A DNA stretch of 64,000 nucleotides from Whitmania pigra (lineage: Eukaryota > Annelida > Clitellata > Hirudinida > Haemopidae). How positions within the stretch are numbered: the stretch's first letter is position 1; every line of letters begins with the position of its first letter. The stretch spans positions 3,970,001 through 4,034,000 of the forward strand of contig JAJTWR010000266.1 of the NCBI GenBank assembly GCA_021613335.1. The letters run 5' to 3'. Below, one piece after another: positions 13,428-26,519 of this stretch. The translations under genes were made by a program, and so were the position numbers. The notes below the pieces were generated by a model. It saw only the letters and a list, made by a program, of their open reading frames with translations, was not told the DNA's origin and did no database searches.

Positions 13428-13908
13428 TGATAAGAGCTAATTCGATGCCTATAAATTATGCTAAACTTCTTAGAGCTGTGCAAACAAATGCCTATAAATG
13501 TCATTTGATGTTAACAGGTCACCTGAATAAACTTAGAATTATACAAGAAATTTGTACAGGAAGTTCTGAAAGTGAATTTTGATGCTTTATTTAAGGTCTT
13601 ACAAACTTTGGCCGCGACCATTTTTACCGTACCGAGCATTACTAAGATTGAATTCAGATAAAACCCAGGGTAAGAATATGTTCTTGACTGAGATTGACTA
13701 AAACGCTAACAACCAGAATGAGAAGTATCTAAGCAGAAAAAGATGCACATCACAATATTCGAGTATGATTTGTAAAATATTTAAAAGTTTAAAGCAAGAA
13801 GAAAGCTCGGATGGCTCGAAGCGTGCTCCATCCTGCGCTCGTTTGCGTTGGCTGCTTCCTATTTACGCATCAGTCTACTTCAAATAGCCTTCGACTACTA
13901 GACCTTTT
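13428..13908. other. shared 3' UTR zone of NELFB and COL4
   Basis: Tail-to-tail spacer of about 0.5 kb. On the + strand AATAAA occurs near 13526. On the - strand AATAAA (read + as TTTATT) occurs at 13586-13591. The collagen transcript would therefore run into or next to the end of the NELFB transcript. Confidence 0.6.
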
Positions 13909-16900
13909 TTAAATCTGGGCAATATTAAAAAAAAACGTTGAAATACAAATCGTCAGGGTGGCCATCAACTTATCATTGATACTGGAGATATCCTGTTCGG
14001 TACGGATTTCTTCCTGCGTTGTGTCTAGGCAGGTGTCGGCTTCTGTTTATGTGCCAAGTGTCGTCCGACTGATAGTTTGAGACCAGGGGTGCATTTACCT
14101 GAGTGACTTTCCTCATGCAAACTGCACATCTGCTAACTTTCCTCAGCTGATCGTCGTTCTTGAGTGTCTCTGACATAGGTGAGTTGAACTGGTACCTGGG
14201 ATCGATTGTCGCCAGCCAGAAACTCAGCGACGTGGCATAATGATTGCAAGTGCCCGTGCCGTGGCACTCTATGAACGGAACATTCCTGAATGATTGCAAG
14301 CAAGACCCTGGGCTGTGGAGGGGTTGACCAGTGCCTTCTGCACCAGCAGCTGTGGCCTTTAGTGGAGCAATTGACAAATTAATAATAAAATAAAAAAGAA
14401 TGAAAGGATTTTTGGGCAATTGGAGTAATGCTAATGAACTTAGTACAAATGCTAGCATCACTATCAGTAAAATTATAAACTTGAATAATATGCAAACAGA
14501 TTATATAAATCTAATATTTAATAATAACTGTAGTTAATAAAATCATTTCCATTTTCTACCAAAACGAACCATTGAGAAGCTGTAGCCGGTTCCCACTCTA
14601 GTCCATTCTAGTGGACATTCCGGCACCTCAGTGGACTGACTATGTATAGCTACAACCTGAGGGTAATTGGAATTGAATGTTTCACACTGCAACATTATAC
14701 TGTTATATTTAAAGTATATTACTATTCTTTATTTATTTAAAGAATAATTGAAAACTGAGAGATGTGCAATATGTCAATGGTACATTAGGAAATGTGAAAA
14801 GTCATAATCATGAAACAAATGGCTATAGATAAAATGATGTTATTGAGGAGAGAGTTTCAAAATTTGGTTAACATTATTTGATAACATTTAGAAAATAATA
14901 TCAATAGCAAATGCTCCAAATAAGCTGAAATAAAATAAACTGGCTACCTGAGTTGGGGCCTCACATACCACACATCTACTGATGTATGGTATGACCCCTT
15001 GACCAGATACAGGTGCCATCCTTGCTGTCATTCTTTCATCAGTGGCTAGCCAGTAGCTGTAATCAGTCCTGGAGGCATAAGTACATTGATCTTGCAGATC
15101 ACAGAACATGAAGGGCATTGTACTGAATTTCTGTACACAACTCCCAGGTGAACCTGGAAAAACATTAGAACAATTTTAAACCTTTCCTATATAGGAATTT
15201 AGGTGAGTGTTATATGCTCACCCAGATCTTGTCCCTGTGCACGTTTGTTTCCTTGAAGGAAGAACAGTGAATACCCTTCCCACAGTTTTTCAGTTCCAAG
15301 GGGACACATGGGCACAATAGTTGATTGGCTGTGTCTTAAGTTAAGAAAAGATACAAAACTAAGCCTTGATTACCATTTCTATTTCTGTTTTATCTAGGAC
15401 ATTTTATTTTTATCCACTTAAATTAACATTCAATATTTGAAAAGATGTTTGATGGCATTACTTTGTGAATATAAAGCCTGTCCCTCCTGTCCAAGGACCA
15501 TCAGGGCCAGCTCTTCCAGGCTCGCCTGGTTGCCCCGGCCTTCCGGCCAATCCAGGACTCCCTTGGAAACCTTTTGGACCATCAGGACCAGGTGGACCAG
15601 GATCTCCCTTCTCCCCAGAGGATCCTGATGAGCCTTTTTCTCCTTTTTGTCCCACTTGTCCAGGCAAACCTGAAAAAGGAAGAACATATAGGAATATGAA
15701 TATAAGAATGTCTTCAGCTTTTCAAATTTGAGTAAGTATCAATGATTCTAAGAGTTTCAATTGGTTTTTTTCCCCCGATGCTACTTGTTAGGAATTTTGA
15801 ATACGATAGATTGTAATTGTAACTTCATTTATATAGCGCCATATGCATAACATCAGAGGCGCTTCTTGTAACCATTTATATAGCGCTCCTTCCCAAGGGC
15901 GCTGGTGGCAGTGCAGGCTGGGTTTCGAACACGACACATTACGACTGTTGCCATTAACGCCGTATGCAGGCACGTAACCCATTCAGCTAATCTGCATGCA
16001 GATGAGTGGTTCCAATGAGACAAAACCAAATAAAACAATATGGTCATTAAACACACCTGGGTAGCCTCTAAGTCCAGGATCTCCAACATCACCTTTTTGA
16101 CCTGGAACTCCAGGATCGCCTTGAGGTGAAGGTAATTGCGGTGGAACAATGCCGGGCTCTCCGACATCACCTTTAAGTCCTGAATGAAAAGTCAATGTCT
16201 CTTGGTTTTACATTTAATTTATAGACAGGTTACTGATTAGATTTTACAAATTAAATGAAGTTACTAAATGAGAGTTCAATTAACAATTTTAGCTTCTAAA
16301 ATTAAAGCAAAATTTTACCTCTTAAGCCTTTAAAACCAGGTGAACCATTTGGTCCTGAAGGTCCTGGCTCACCAATTGCACCTTTAGCTCCTGGATCGCC
16401 TGGAACACCTGCAAGGCCTGGTTTGCCTTTAACACCTTTGAAACCCTAAAAATCATTGTGAAATGGTTATAATAATTGCATTATAAATAATATGTATATA
16501 GTTGTATATAATAATATGTTTTTATGTGGACAATATTTATGCTGTTTAAGAATGTTATGTTGTCATGTGTTATATAAAAACTAATTAATATAATTCTTCA
16601 ATATTTATGTAAAGGTAAAAAATAACTATTGTCAGTATATTTACTGGCAGGCCAAGTGTTCCAGGCTTTCCAGGTAGACCCGTCCTGCCATCTAGACCAG
16701 GTGGTCCACCATCACCAGGGAGTCCCTTCAATCCATTAAATCCTGGTCTTCCTGGCTGACCCACTCTTCCTGGATCTCCTACAAATTCAAGATATATTTT
16801 TCCATTTGTGAACTGGCATCTATTAGTAGTGGGCATTACTTGCAATAAAAATCATTTGTAGAAACCTGGTAGTCCTGGTAATCCTGCATTTCCTTTATCT

Positions 16901-19900
16901 CCTGGTGGACCAGCAACACCTCCATTGGTATCTCCAGATGGTCCTGGCAAACCAGGTCTTCCAGGTAAACCTGGTTCTCCTTTAAGACCAGTAAGGCCAT
17001 CTCTACCAGGCACACCACCAACTCCAGAGTCACCCTTATCTCCTGGTGCGCCTGGTGTTCCAGGCTGACCCTTAATGCCTCCAAATCCAGCATTACCCTT
17101 TTCTCCATCTAGGCCTTTCAAACCTGGTGTACCGGGTTCTCCGGGAAAACCAGGAGAGCCAGGGGCTCCTATATAAGTTGGTCTAAATTGTAAAAGATAA
17201 AAAACAAAAAAAGATTTTTTATTTAATAAGAATTACCCTTCTGTCCATCGCTTCCTGGAAATCCTGGACTGCCCTTTTCACCTGGCAAGCCAGGCAACCC
17301 AGGAAATCCCTTAGACCCCACATTTCCAGGAAGACCAGGTAATCCTGATTTACCTGGAAAACCAGGAGCACCTGGTAAGCCTGCCATTCCTTTTGGGCCA
17401 GCAAATCCTGGAAGACCATTATTACCAGGAGGACCAGGATCACCTTTATCTCCTGGTTCACCAACTCCTCCACCATCACCCTAAAAAGAAGAAATCAAGA
17501 TCGTATTTTAGTAAAACTTCAAACTCTTCTAACCTAATAATGATAACAAATTTGTCCAAAAAAAGCTTCTAAATACCTTCATCCCCTGGATCCCATCTAA
17601 ACCATCAACACCAGGCAATCCACCATCTCCCTTCAAACCAGGAGTGCCATTGATTCCATTTGGCCCTGGTAAACCAGGATCTCCATTATTACCATTTGGA
17701 CCTGGTGGTCCAGGAGGGCCCATGTCTCCACTATCACCCTTCATACCCTTGATTCCAGGCAGTCCAGGTCTACCATCATCCCCAGGTGAGCCTTTATCAC
17801 CTGAGTAAGTTATTAAAAACAATAGAAACTAATTTTTACCATTGCCATAGAACAGTAAGGTCAAACCTTTACGACCAGGTATACCAACTCCAGGTGGACC
17901 CATGGCTCCCTTCACTCCAGGTAGGCCAGGTCTACCATAATCCCCATCCATGCCATCAGCACCTAAAATAAAAGTTAATAATAATAATATCAACAACAAT
18001 AATAATGATATTTATGATAAAGATGACAATAATAGATATGGTTATATAAATGTCAATATTAACCAATTTATCTTTTGCAAATGAACAGAAATTAATTTGA
18101 TTACCTGGTTCACCTGGGCCACCAGCATCTCCTTTCAAAGGGAACATGCCAGACACACCAGGAGGTCCAGATGGTCCTGAAAGACCTGGTGGTCCTCGAA
18201 CACCTTTAGCACCAGCTATACCAGGAATACCTGGAAAGCCCTTTTCTCCAACATCACCCTCCATGCCTAAATCAAATCAAGCAAATGTCTGCAGAAAGTG
18301 TGAGTTTGAAAAAGATTAGAGCATTTTGATGCTTTAAAAATGACTCATTCTTTTTTATGATGCACAATAACAACAAAATGTTATAAATGTGCAGCTTAGC
18401 CGCATTAGTAGTGTCCCGCACGCAGCAGTAATAACATTTGTTATGTGTCATGTTCGCAACGCAGACTGCACTTCTAAATCAGAATGCTGAATTGGTAAGA
18501 ATGCTATAAAAATGGTGGATCGATTAAGATGTGCCTTACATCCTATCTGGATACACTCAAAAAATGGAATAAATAAAAAATCAAATTATTAAGTAGTACA
18601 TTTAAAAATGGTAAAGTCTTTGTACCATATCGTCCCTTCGGACCACGTTGTCCAAGGTCACCAGGTGGTCCTGGGAGTCCAACTTTTCCAGGGCTTCCAG
18701 GAAATCCCTTTGCACCTAAAATAGCAAGTTCCTCCCATGATTATAGATTGTAGATCAACCAAAAATACTACAAATTTGAAAATACCTGGCAAACCATCTC
18801 TACCAGGAAAGCCTTTCTCCCCAAAAGGTCCAGGTTCACCCTTTCTACCTGGCAATCCGTCAATTCCTGGAGAACCCGCCTGGCCCGGAGGACCAGGAGG
18901 TCCATCTGGACCAGAAGCACCATCTGAACCTTTTAAACCTTGCAATCCTGGCAGTCCTATAAAAATATTATTAATTAAAATATGATATAACAATTATACA
19001 TAATATGACATAAGCTAATTAACCTGGTTTTCCTGGAATGCCATCTGTCCCTTTTTCACCTGCTAAGCCCTTATCATCCCTTCCTGAATCTCCTTTTTCT
19101 CCTGGCATGCCATTAAAGCCATTTCTACCTGGTTCACCCAGATCTCCAGGACCACCTGGAGCTCCTGGTCTGCCTGCATTTCCTTCATCCCCTTTGTCAC
19201 CTTGCAATCCATCAAGTCCTTTTACACCTGGATTGCCTTTATCTCCTTTCGTCAACTCATGAATTTCGTCAGGACGAAAGGCCTTGATTTGAGCATTGAA
19301 CATTTTCATGCCAAAAACTTATGTAATTCTCAAATATCGTGGATTATAAATGAAGCAACTTCAACTTACAGGATCTCCTTTATCTCCTTTTGCTCCAATA
19401 TCTCCTTTTTCACCTGTCAAACCAGGTTGACCCTTCGGTCCTGGTAAACCTGGTCCTCCTTTTAATCCTTCAGAACCTTTTGCTCCGTAAGAGGGTAAAC
19501 CATTATCACCCTTTGCACCCTTCGCACCAGGAGCTCCATCAAAACCATTAAGACCTGGTGATCCATCCGGGCCTAAAATTAAAACAAATTAAAATAAAAC
19601 TACAATGTTATCAGGGTGAAAGTGCTTTATTCAAGCATTTAAAAATTTGATGCCGAAACTTTTATTTAACTCTAAAAAATCCATAAAATAATTCAAAGTT
19701 CAGTAACCTCTTAGGCCTGGTAATCCATCTGGACCGGGGAGTCCAAAAAATCCTGGATCTCCTTTAGGTCCTTTAATAGAACCAGGCCTTATGACATAGG
19801 GTTCTCCCTTGTCACCTGTGAATGTGTCACTTCATTAATTGAATAATATTTATTATTCATTATTTAACATAACATTTAATATTTATTTATATGTCCTGAA

Positions 19901-22900
19901 CAATTGCTAAATCTTATAAAGTTTGTATTTATTTATTTTATATACCAAACATGGTCAAAGGGCTTAGCCGCTGACATGACCAATGACAACAAGCAAAATG
20001 TTTACAAATTAAAAGAAAGTTATGTTAACCACCTTGATCTCCTGGGCTTCCAGGTATTCCCCCAAAACCAGGTGGACCATTTGCACCCATTTCTCCTTTC
20101 CTGCCTTCGCCACTTAAACCTGGCAGACCTTTCGGTCCCTGATCCCCTGGATCACCTGGTAAACCATCCAAGCCATCCAAACCCTTGTTACCTTTCAACC
20201 CCTATGGCATTTGTATATCATTATTAACTTATCATATGCATCCTTTGAAACTATTCATGTAACCCATTAGACAAAATTATTCTGATTATTAAAACACTTT
20301 TTTTTATAAAAGTAAAGGTTGAACCCACAGGAAGACCAGGATTTCCTGGAGATCCTGGAGATCCTCTGAGCCCTTGAAGACCTGGTAGACCAGGTGGTCC
20401 ATCTCTTCCTGGTGGACCTGGATCACCTGTATCACCTTTGACTCCTACAACTGGCACAACTGGAACCAAATCTCCTGGTTCACCTTTCTGACCTGTCTCA
20501 CCAGGTGCCCCATCCCATCCAGGAAAACCCTTGCATAATAATAAAATAACAGCTGCATTAGTATTTTTCAAAGAGTATAAAAAAATCAGTAGTAATATGG
20601 CTTAACATAGCTAGTAGAATACCTAATTAGAGTAATAAATATAATAAATAAAAGAGCACTAATATATTTGCTAGATAACTTCAGTTAAATAGTCTTACCT
20701 TGGGACCTGGAATTCCTGGTATTCCATTTTGTCCTTTTCTTCCTTTAGGTCCAGGTGGACCAGTTAGGCCATTCAGACCTGGACGTCCAGGCTGTCCTAA
20801 AATACTTCTTCATGTATTTATTAAATAAAACTTTTTGATTTAGCGAAGCAATGGTTTTTAATATCACCTTTAAAACCAATGTCTCCTGGATCTCCCTTCA
20901 AACCTGGTTGAGGCAGAGGACAATAACCACAGCTGTCACCTTTCAAGCCTTTAAAAATATAATTTTTAAATTTAATTATTTTACAATCACAAGTGAATGA
21001 TATTGTTTGACAAATCTGACAATATAGACTCAAGAATAAATGACATAGAAAAAAAAGAAAATAATTCAAGGATAATCTTAATGCCTTAATTATTGCAAAG
21101 TTTTTCTATCAGACTATAAGTAATGAAATAAAAGCAGCTGAGAAAATATAAAATCTTAAAAATATTAAAGCAAAAACTATTTAAAGAATAACATGCAACG
21201 GAGTAAATTTTGAAACATTTCGGATGAGGCAGAGTAAAAGGACATGATTATTAAAACACTTTTTTTTTATAAAAGTGATATAAAAATATTACTAATAAGT
21301 TGAATATGATTAGTGATTTGAATATTATTAATAAGTTGAATGTGATTAGTGAGTTGAATATTATTAATAAGTTGAATGTTTTCAACTTATTTGTTTCATT
21401 TCTAAGGGAGTTGAGATATTACAGCCTTATACCAAAACAATGAATGGAGAAGAGCTTAAGTTCAAATCAATAGATTTATTAATTGGTAGGATTACTGTAA
21501 TTGCACAATTACTAATAATCCCAAATAGTCAAATTATATTAAATATGTATGACTATGAAAATAAAACATAAAATTAAATACATTGATTTCTGTAATTAAA
21601 ATAATAGACCTTTAAGACCAGGAATTCCAAGTTGTCCATCAAACCCTGCAGTGCCAGGATCACCAGGTGCTCCCCTGAAACCTTTTATGCCTTTTATGGG
21701 AGTGCCTTTTGCTATCCCAGGGTTACCTGGTTCACCTTGTGGACCCATATTACCTAAGTGATTAAAAAGTAACATTAAAAGTAATCAAATTGAATTAAAT
21801 TTCAAATAATCAAGAATCATTACCTTTTTCACCAGTAAATCCAGGCCTTCCATGAAACCCATCTAGACCTTTATCTCCTGGTGGGCCTTGCACATCATCA
21901 CCCTTTTCACCAGGATCACCTCTAAGTCCAGGTCTGCCAGGTGGCCCAAAATCCCCAGGAATTCCATCATCACCAGGTTCACCTAAATTTTAATAACAAT
22001 AAATAATTTACTAAGAAAATTGCAAAATTAAGCATACTAAAAATCAGATTATTGAATATGAATTTAAGTATTCAAAGAAAGATTAAATTCTAACTGTTGT
22101 TTAATTATTAATAATAGCCCTCATATATTGAACAATAAATATTTCCTCACCATGTTCTCCTTTTTGGCCTTTAATTACAAGTCCTGGCAATCCTTTGGCA
22201 CCATTTGGACCTGGAAATCCAGGGTCTCCTACATCCCCATCTGGACCATCATCACCCTTAAGTCCTGGGATGCCTAAAATTTTCACAAATTTCAATTATT
22301 TTCAAGAAAATGTTGTGACTTCAATTAATTATATTAATCTATAATAAGCCTTAATCTAAATAAAAATAAATACATAAATAACTATCTTAGAATTAAGCTA
22401 AATAATGAATAAAATAAATTAATTTAAACAGTTAATTATACAAATATATAATGTAATGCACAAAATATATTTTATATTTGCATATCATAATCTGCTAACT
22501 GTCCACTAATAGAGCTAATAGATCAATTTTAATACCTGGTAAACCCTTTTCTCCTTTACCACCCTTCGGACCATCTGGATACTTCACGCCGGGGGGTGAC
22601 TGAGACGTAAAACAAATCATTTAAATTCAACTCTCTTGAAATTTGGCTGCTTAACAAGTAAAGATTTTAAATCTATGAAATCCCAATTTTAAAATTATAC
22701 CCACATAATCTGCAGGATCACCTGGTGGACCTGGATCTCCAACATCACCCCTCATACCTCCAAACCCAAAATCGCCCGGTGGCCCTGAATCACCAAAATC
22801 ACCAACATATCCTTTTGATCCAGGTGGTCCTTCAGGGCCTGACTTTCCTCGTTTGCCCTAAAGTTAAAAATGTCTATAAAATATTAATATGACTGGTTGT

Positions 22901-25900
22901 TTTAATTAAAAATATCAAAATGTAATGCTTAATATAATTATTTTGTATAAAACAAATATATAATTTCAACACAAGCTTGTTATTTAAAAAATTAAATTGA
23001 ATTAATTAAATAATTATAAAATTAAAATGTCATTGATTTATTTAATCTTTATAATAAACATTTCTGAAAATTCGGTGTGAAAACATAGAATTCATGAGCA
23101 AGCCAGATTGTTCATAAAGACAACTGAACTTGAAAGTATTCTAACCCTTGGACCAGGGGGCCCCATCTCTCCCTTGGGTCCATTTATGCCATTATCTCCG
23201 ACTGAACCCTGTTAATTATTCGATAGTGATAATGATTAATATTCAATAACAGATAAAACTATTTTATAATGAATTTCAACCTAAAATATAATTTATCAAC
23301 AACAGAAATCAGTGGTCACTTAAAAAAGTAATTAATTAATTAAATTATTCCTTTATTAAGCACTTCATTTTAATTTAATGCTTGATTTGAGCTATACCTT
23401 TTGTCCTTTGACTCCAGGTTGACCAATAGCCCCTTTCTCTCCCTTGTCACCTTGATCGCCTTTGGTTCCCTTATTACCTTTAAATTGTGAATCCGTGCAT
23501 TGATCACAAGTACCTGGTACTCCTTGAACACCTGGATCACCTGTTAATCCCTGAAAAATTGGTGAGAATTTTAAAATTGGTGAAATGATCATGTCATACC
23601 AATAATGAAAACCCAAATTTAAATTTACCAGTAAAAACTGTAAAATAAGACATTTCAACAACAATTGACCCTATGGACACTTTTTCTCATATCAAGGTGT
23701 CTTAAATCAAAGGAAATAGCTAACCCATACAAATTGATAAAAATAAGACTAGTTTAACACATGTGCAGAAAGTTATAAGTAAAAACTGCACAGCTATTAT
23801 AACTTATTAAAAAACATTTTGACAATAATTTGTTTGGCCCTCTGCATCCCTCATCCCCTTGGCTTTCAGATCTTGTCCTGAATAATTCAAAAGATATTTC
23901 TTCTAAGGAAAACATTGAAGTGGCATAGAATAATAGCTCAGATGTTTTATCCCAGGCTTCTTGAATGGAAATGATCGTATTTCTAAGGTCAGGCTAGACA
24001 GTGCTTTCTAACAAGCATCATTGTCACATGTCTGAAGTTTCCTGATTTCCTGAGAAGTCTGGAGGAAGAACAGATATAAATTGTTGTACCAAATTTCTTA
24101 GCAAACATTAGAGATCTCTCCTTCATCAATGGACCTTTTATTGGTTGATTCTTGGATAAAGCCAAGCAGAAACATTTCAATACTTTGCCCTTAACTTCAC
24201 TATACTGACAATGCCTCTCTCACTCCTTTACTATGACTTTTCCCTCTGATTCTTTTTGATCTCTTCATTTCTTGCAATGATGTTTGATATATGATGTTGG
24301 CTAACTTTGAAGTTTTGGGTAACTTGTTAGATAGAATTAGTTCTTTTATAATTAGAAATTACCTCAATTTTCTTTTCCAATGACAATTACATTCTCACAA
24401 TTCACAATTTAAAATTAACCAACTAGAGACTGCAAGTGATAAGTGATGAAGAAAGGAACTTCCAAAGGGAAAATTCTTAATGGCTGATGTAAATCTTACT
24501 GTAGGAAACTGAACACAAAATTTATTAAATTAAAGAAGTAGCAATGGGTCAGTAGTGAGCTGTTTGTTAAGATGTTTGAAACATGTAAGTTTGGCTGATG
24601 TAGCATTTTGTGGAATCCTAGCATATATCCTTGGTCACATATAAGGAATTGGGTGATGACATTATGAAATGGTCAGATGGCTGTAGTATCTTCAAATCCA
24701 TGACGCACTCAAAATATCAGCTAATGCAAACGTTAATAAGGCCTTCTTCTAAGTTTTAATGTTTCAACTTATTTGGCTAAACAAATTTTGGCTAAATTTA
24801 CCTTTTGTCCTTGTTGTCCTTTGATTGTTTCACCAGGATCCCCTGGTATTCCGGGCCATCCAGGTACTCCAGCTTCACCCTGTAAAGTGCTCCCAAATTA
24901 ACTAAACATTCAAACATCAAATTCTGATTGCCTTACAAGAAGACCCTTACAAGTAGCAATAAATAATAACATAGTTAAACTTTCTCTAGTAGATTATTGA
25001 TTACTGATTAGAGTTTTTTCTTTTACCTTATATCCCTTGTCTCCTGGAAGTCCTTTGAAACCTGGTGCTCCATGAATTCCATCCCTGCCCTTAAGGAACA
25101 AACATTCAAAGATTCCATGCAAGTGCTATCCAATGCAACATCGTGATATAACTCACAGGATTTCCATCAAAACCCGCATTTCCTGGGTCTCCTTTTGGCC
25201 CTGCTTTTGGCACCCCATCGTATTCTCCTGGTTCTCCCTGGGTGTCAATTAAATTTAATGAATAACATTAATAACTAATTTAATTAAAGGCAATTTATTT
25301 CAATTATCAAAATAATGAGACTCAAATAAATGAAATGTCATGGTTGGATGAAAGGAAAAATTTCAAACCTTAGGACCAGGAATTCCAGGAGACCCAGGAA
25401 CACCAAATGGTCCCTTCCAACCCTTCAAACCAGGTATTCCAGCATCTCCCTAGTAAATAATAAAGTTCTAATATAATGAAATGAGCAGCAAATAATTAAT
25501 CAAATAAATACAAAAAGATTTAAAACCAGCCATTAAAAAAAAATCTTTCACAGAAAAGCAAATTATCACAAAAGGCACAATCCATATTATAAACACCCAA
25601 CTATTTAAACATACATTTAAAAAAAAGTTGTTTATCATTGCAGCTAGCCAAGAACAACTCTCTCCTATTGTCTCAATGATAATTGGATATAAATCCAACT
25701 TTCCATTTACGCAAACCCGTCTTTTAGAAATTCCATAGTGGCCACACACAATATTGGCAATATTTAATTAAAAACCATCAGCATTGTTCTGTCTATCATT
25801 TAATTATCTAAAACATTTAAATTACCAGCTTAGCTAAAAAAACATCTTAGATGAAAACTTTTCATGGCTCAGTGATGCCCCTTTTACTAAATAACATCAA

Positions 25901-26420
25901 GCATATTTGTTAATTATTTTATTTTGATTTTTATAAAGCAAACTCAGACAACCAGTTTTGAAACCATTTCAAGAGACATAGGAAATCATTCAGTCACTAA
26001 AATCAAACTTTTGCTCTGCATAATCATTGACAAAGAACAATTTAAACTGATGCAAGCCTGAGATATTAAATGAAACATAAATTATCAAACAAATAAGAAA
26101 TACCTCGGTTCCATTGCATCCAGCATAGCCTTTAGGTCCCCTGTCACCAGGAGCACCTGGAAATCCCTATACAAATAAATAATTACAAGGTAATATATGT
26201 CATACACAATATTTCCTTTTTATTTTTACATAATATTGACATAAACACTGACATTTGCAAAATTCGATCATTCAACTTTAAAAACTCACAGGTAATCCAG
26301 GAGTTCCAGGGAAACCAGGAGCACCTTTGTCACCCTAAAGGGAAATAAAATAAAGGTCATTTCCATGTGAAATCAATTATATTTTAGATAAATTTTGACA
26401 TAATAATAATAATAATAATA

Positions 26421-26519
<99 letters not shown>

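Noticed and set aside
15465..15731. Proline-rich + strand open frames opposite collagen exons
   Set aside because: They are antisense shadows of Gly-X-Y repeats (GGN and CCN codons read backwards give Pro-rich frames), not separate genes.
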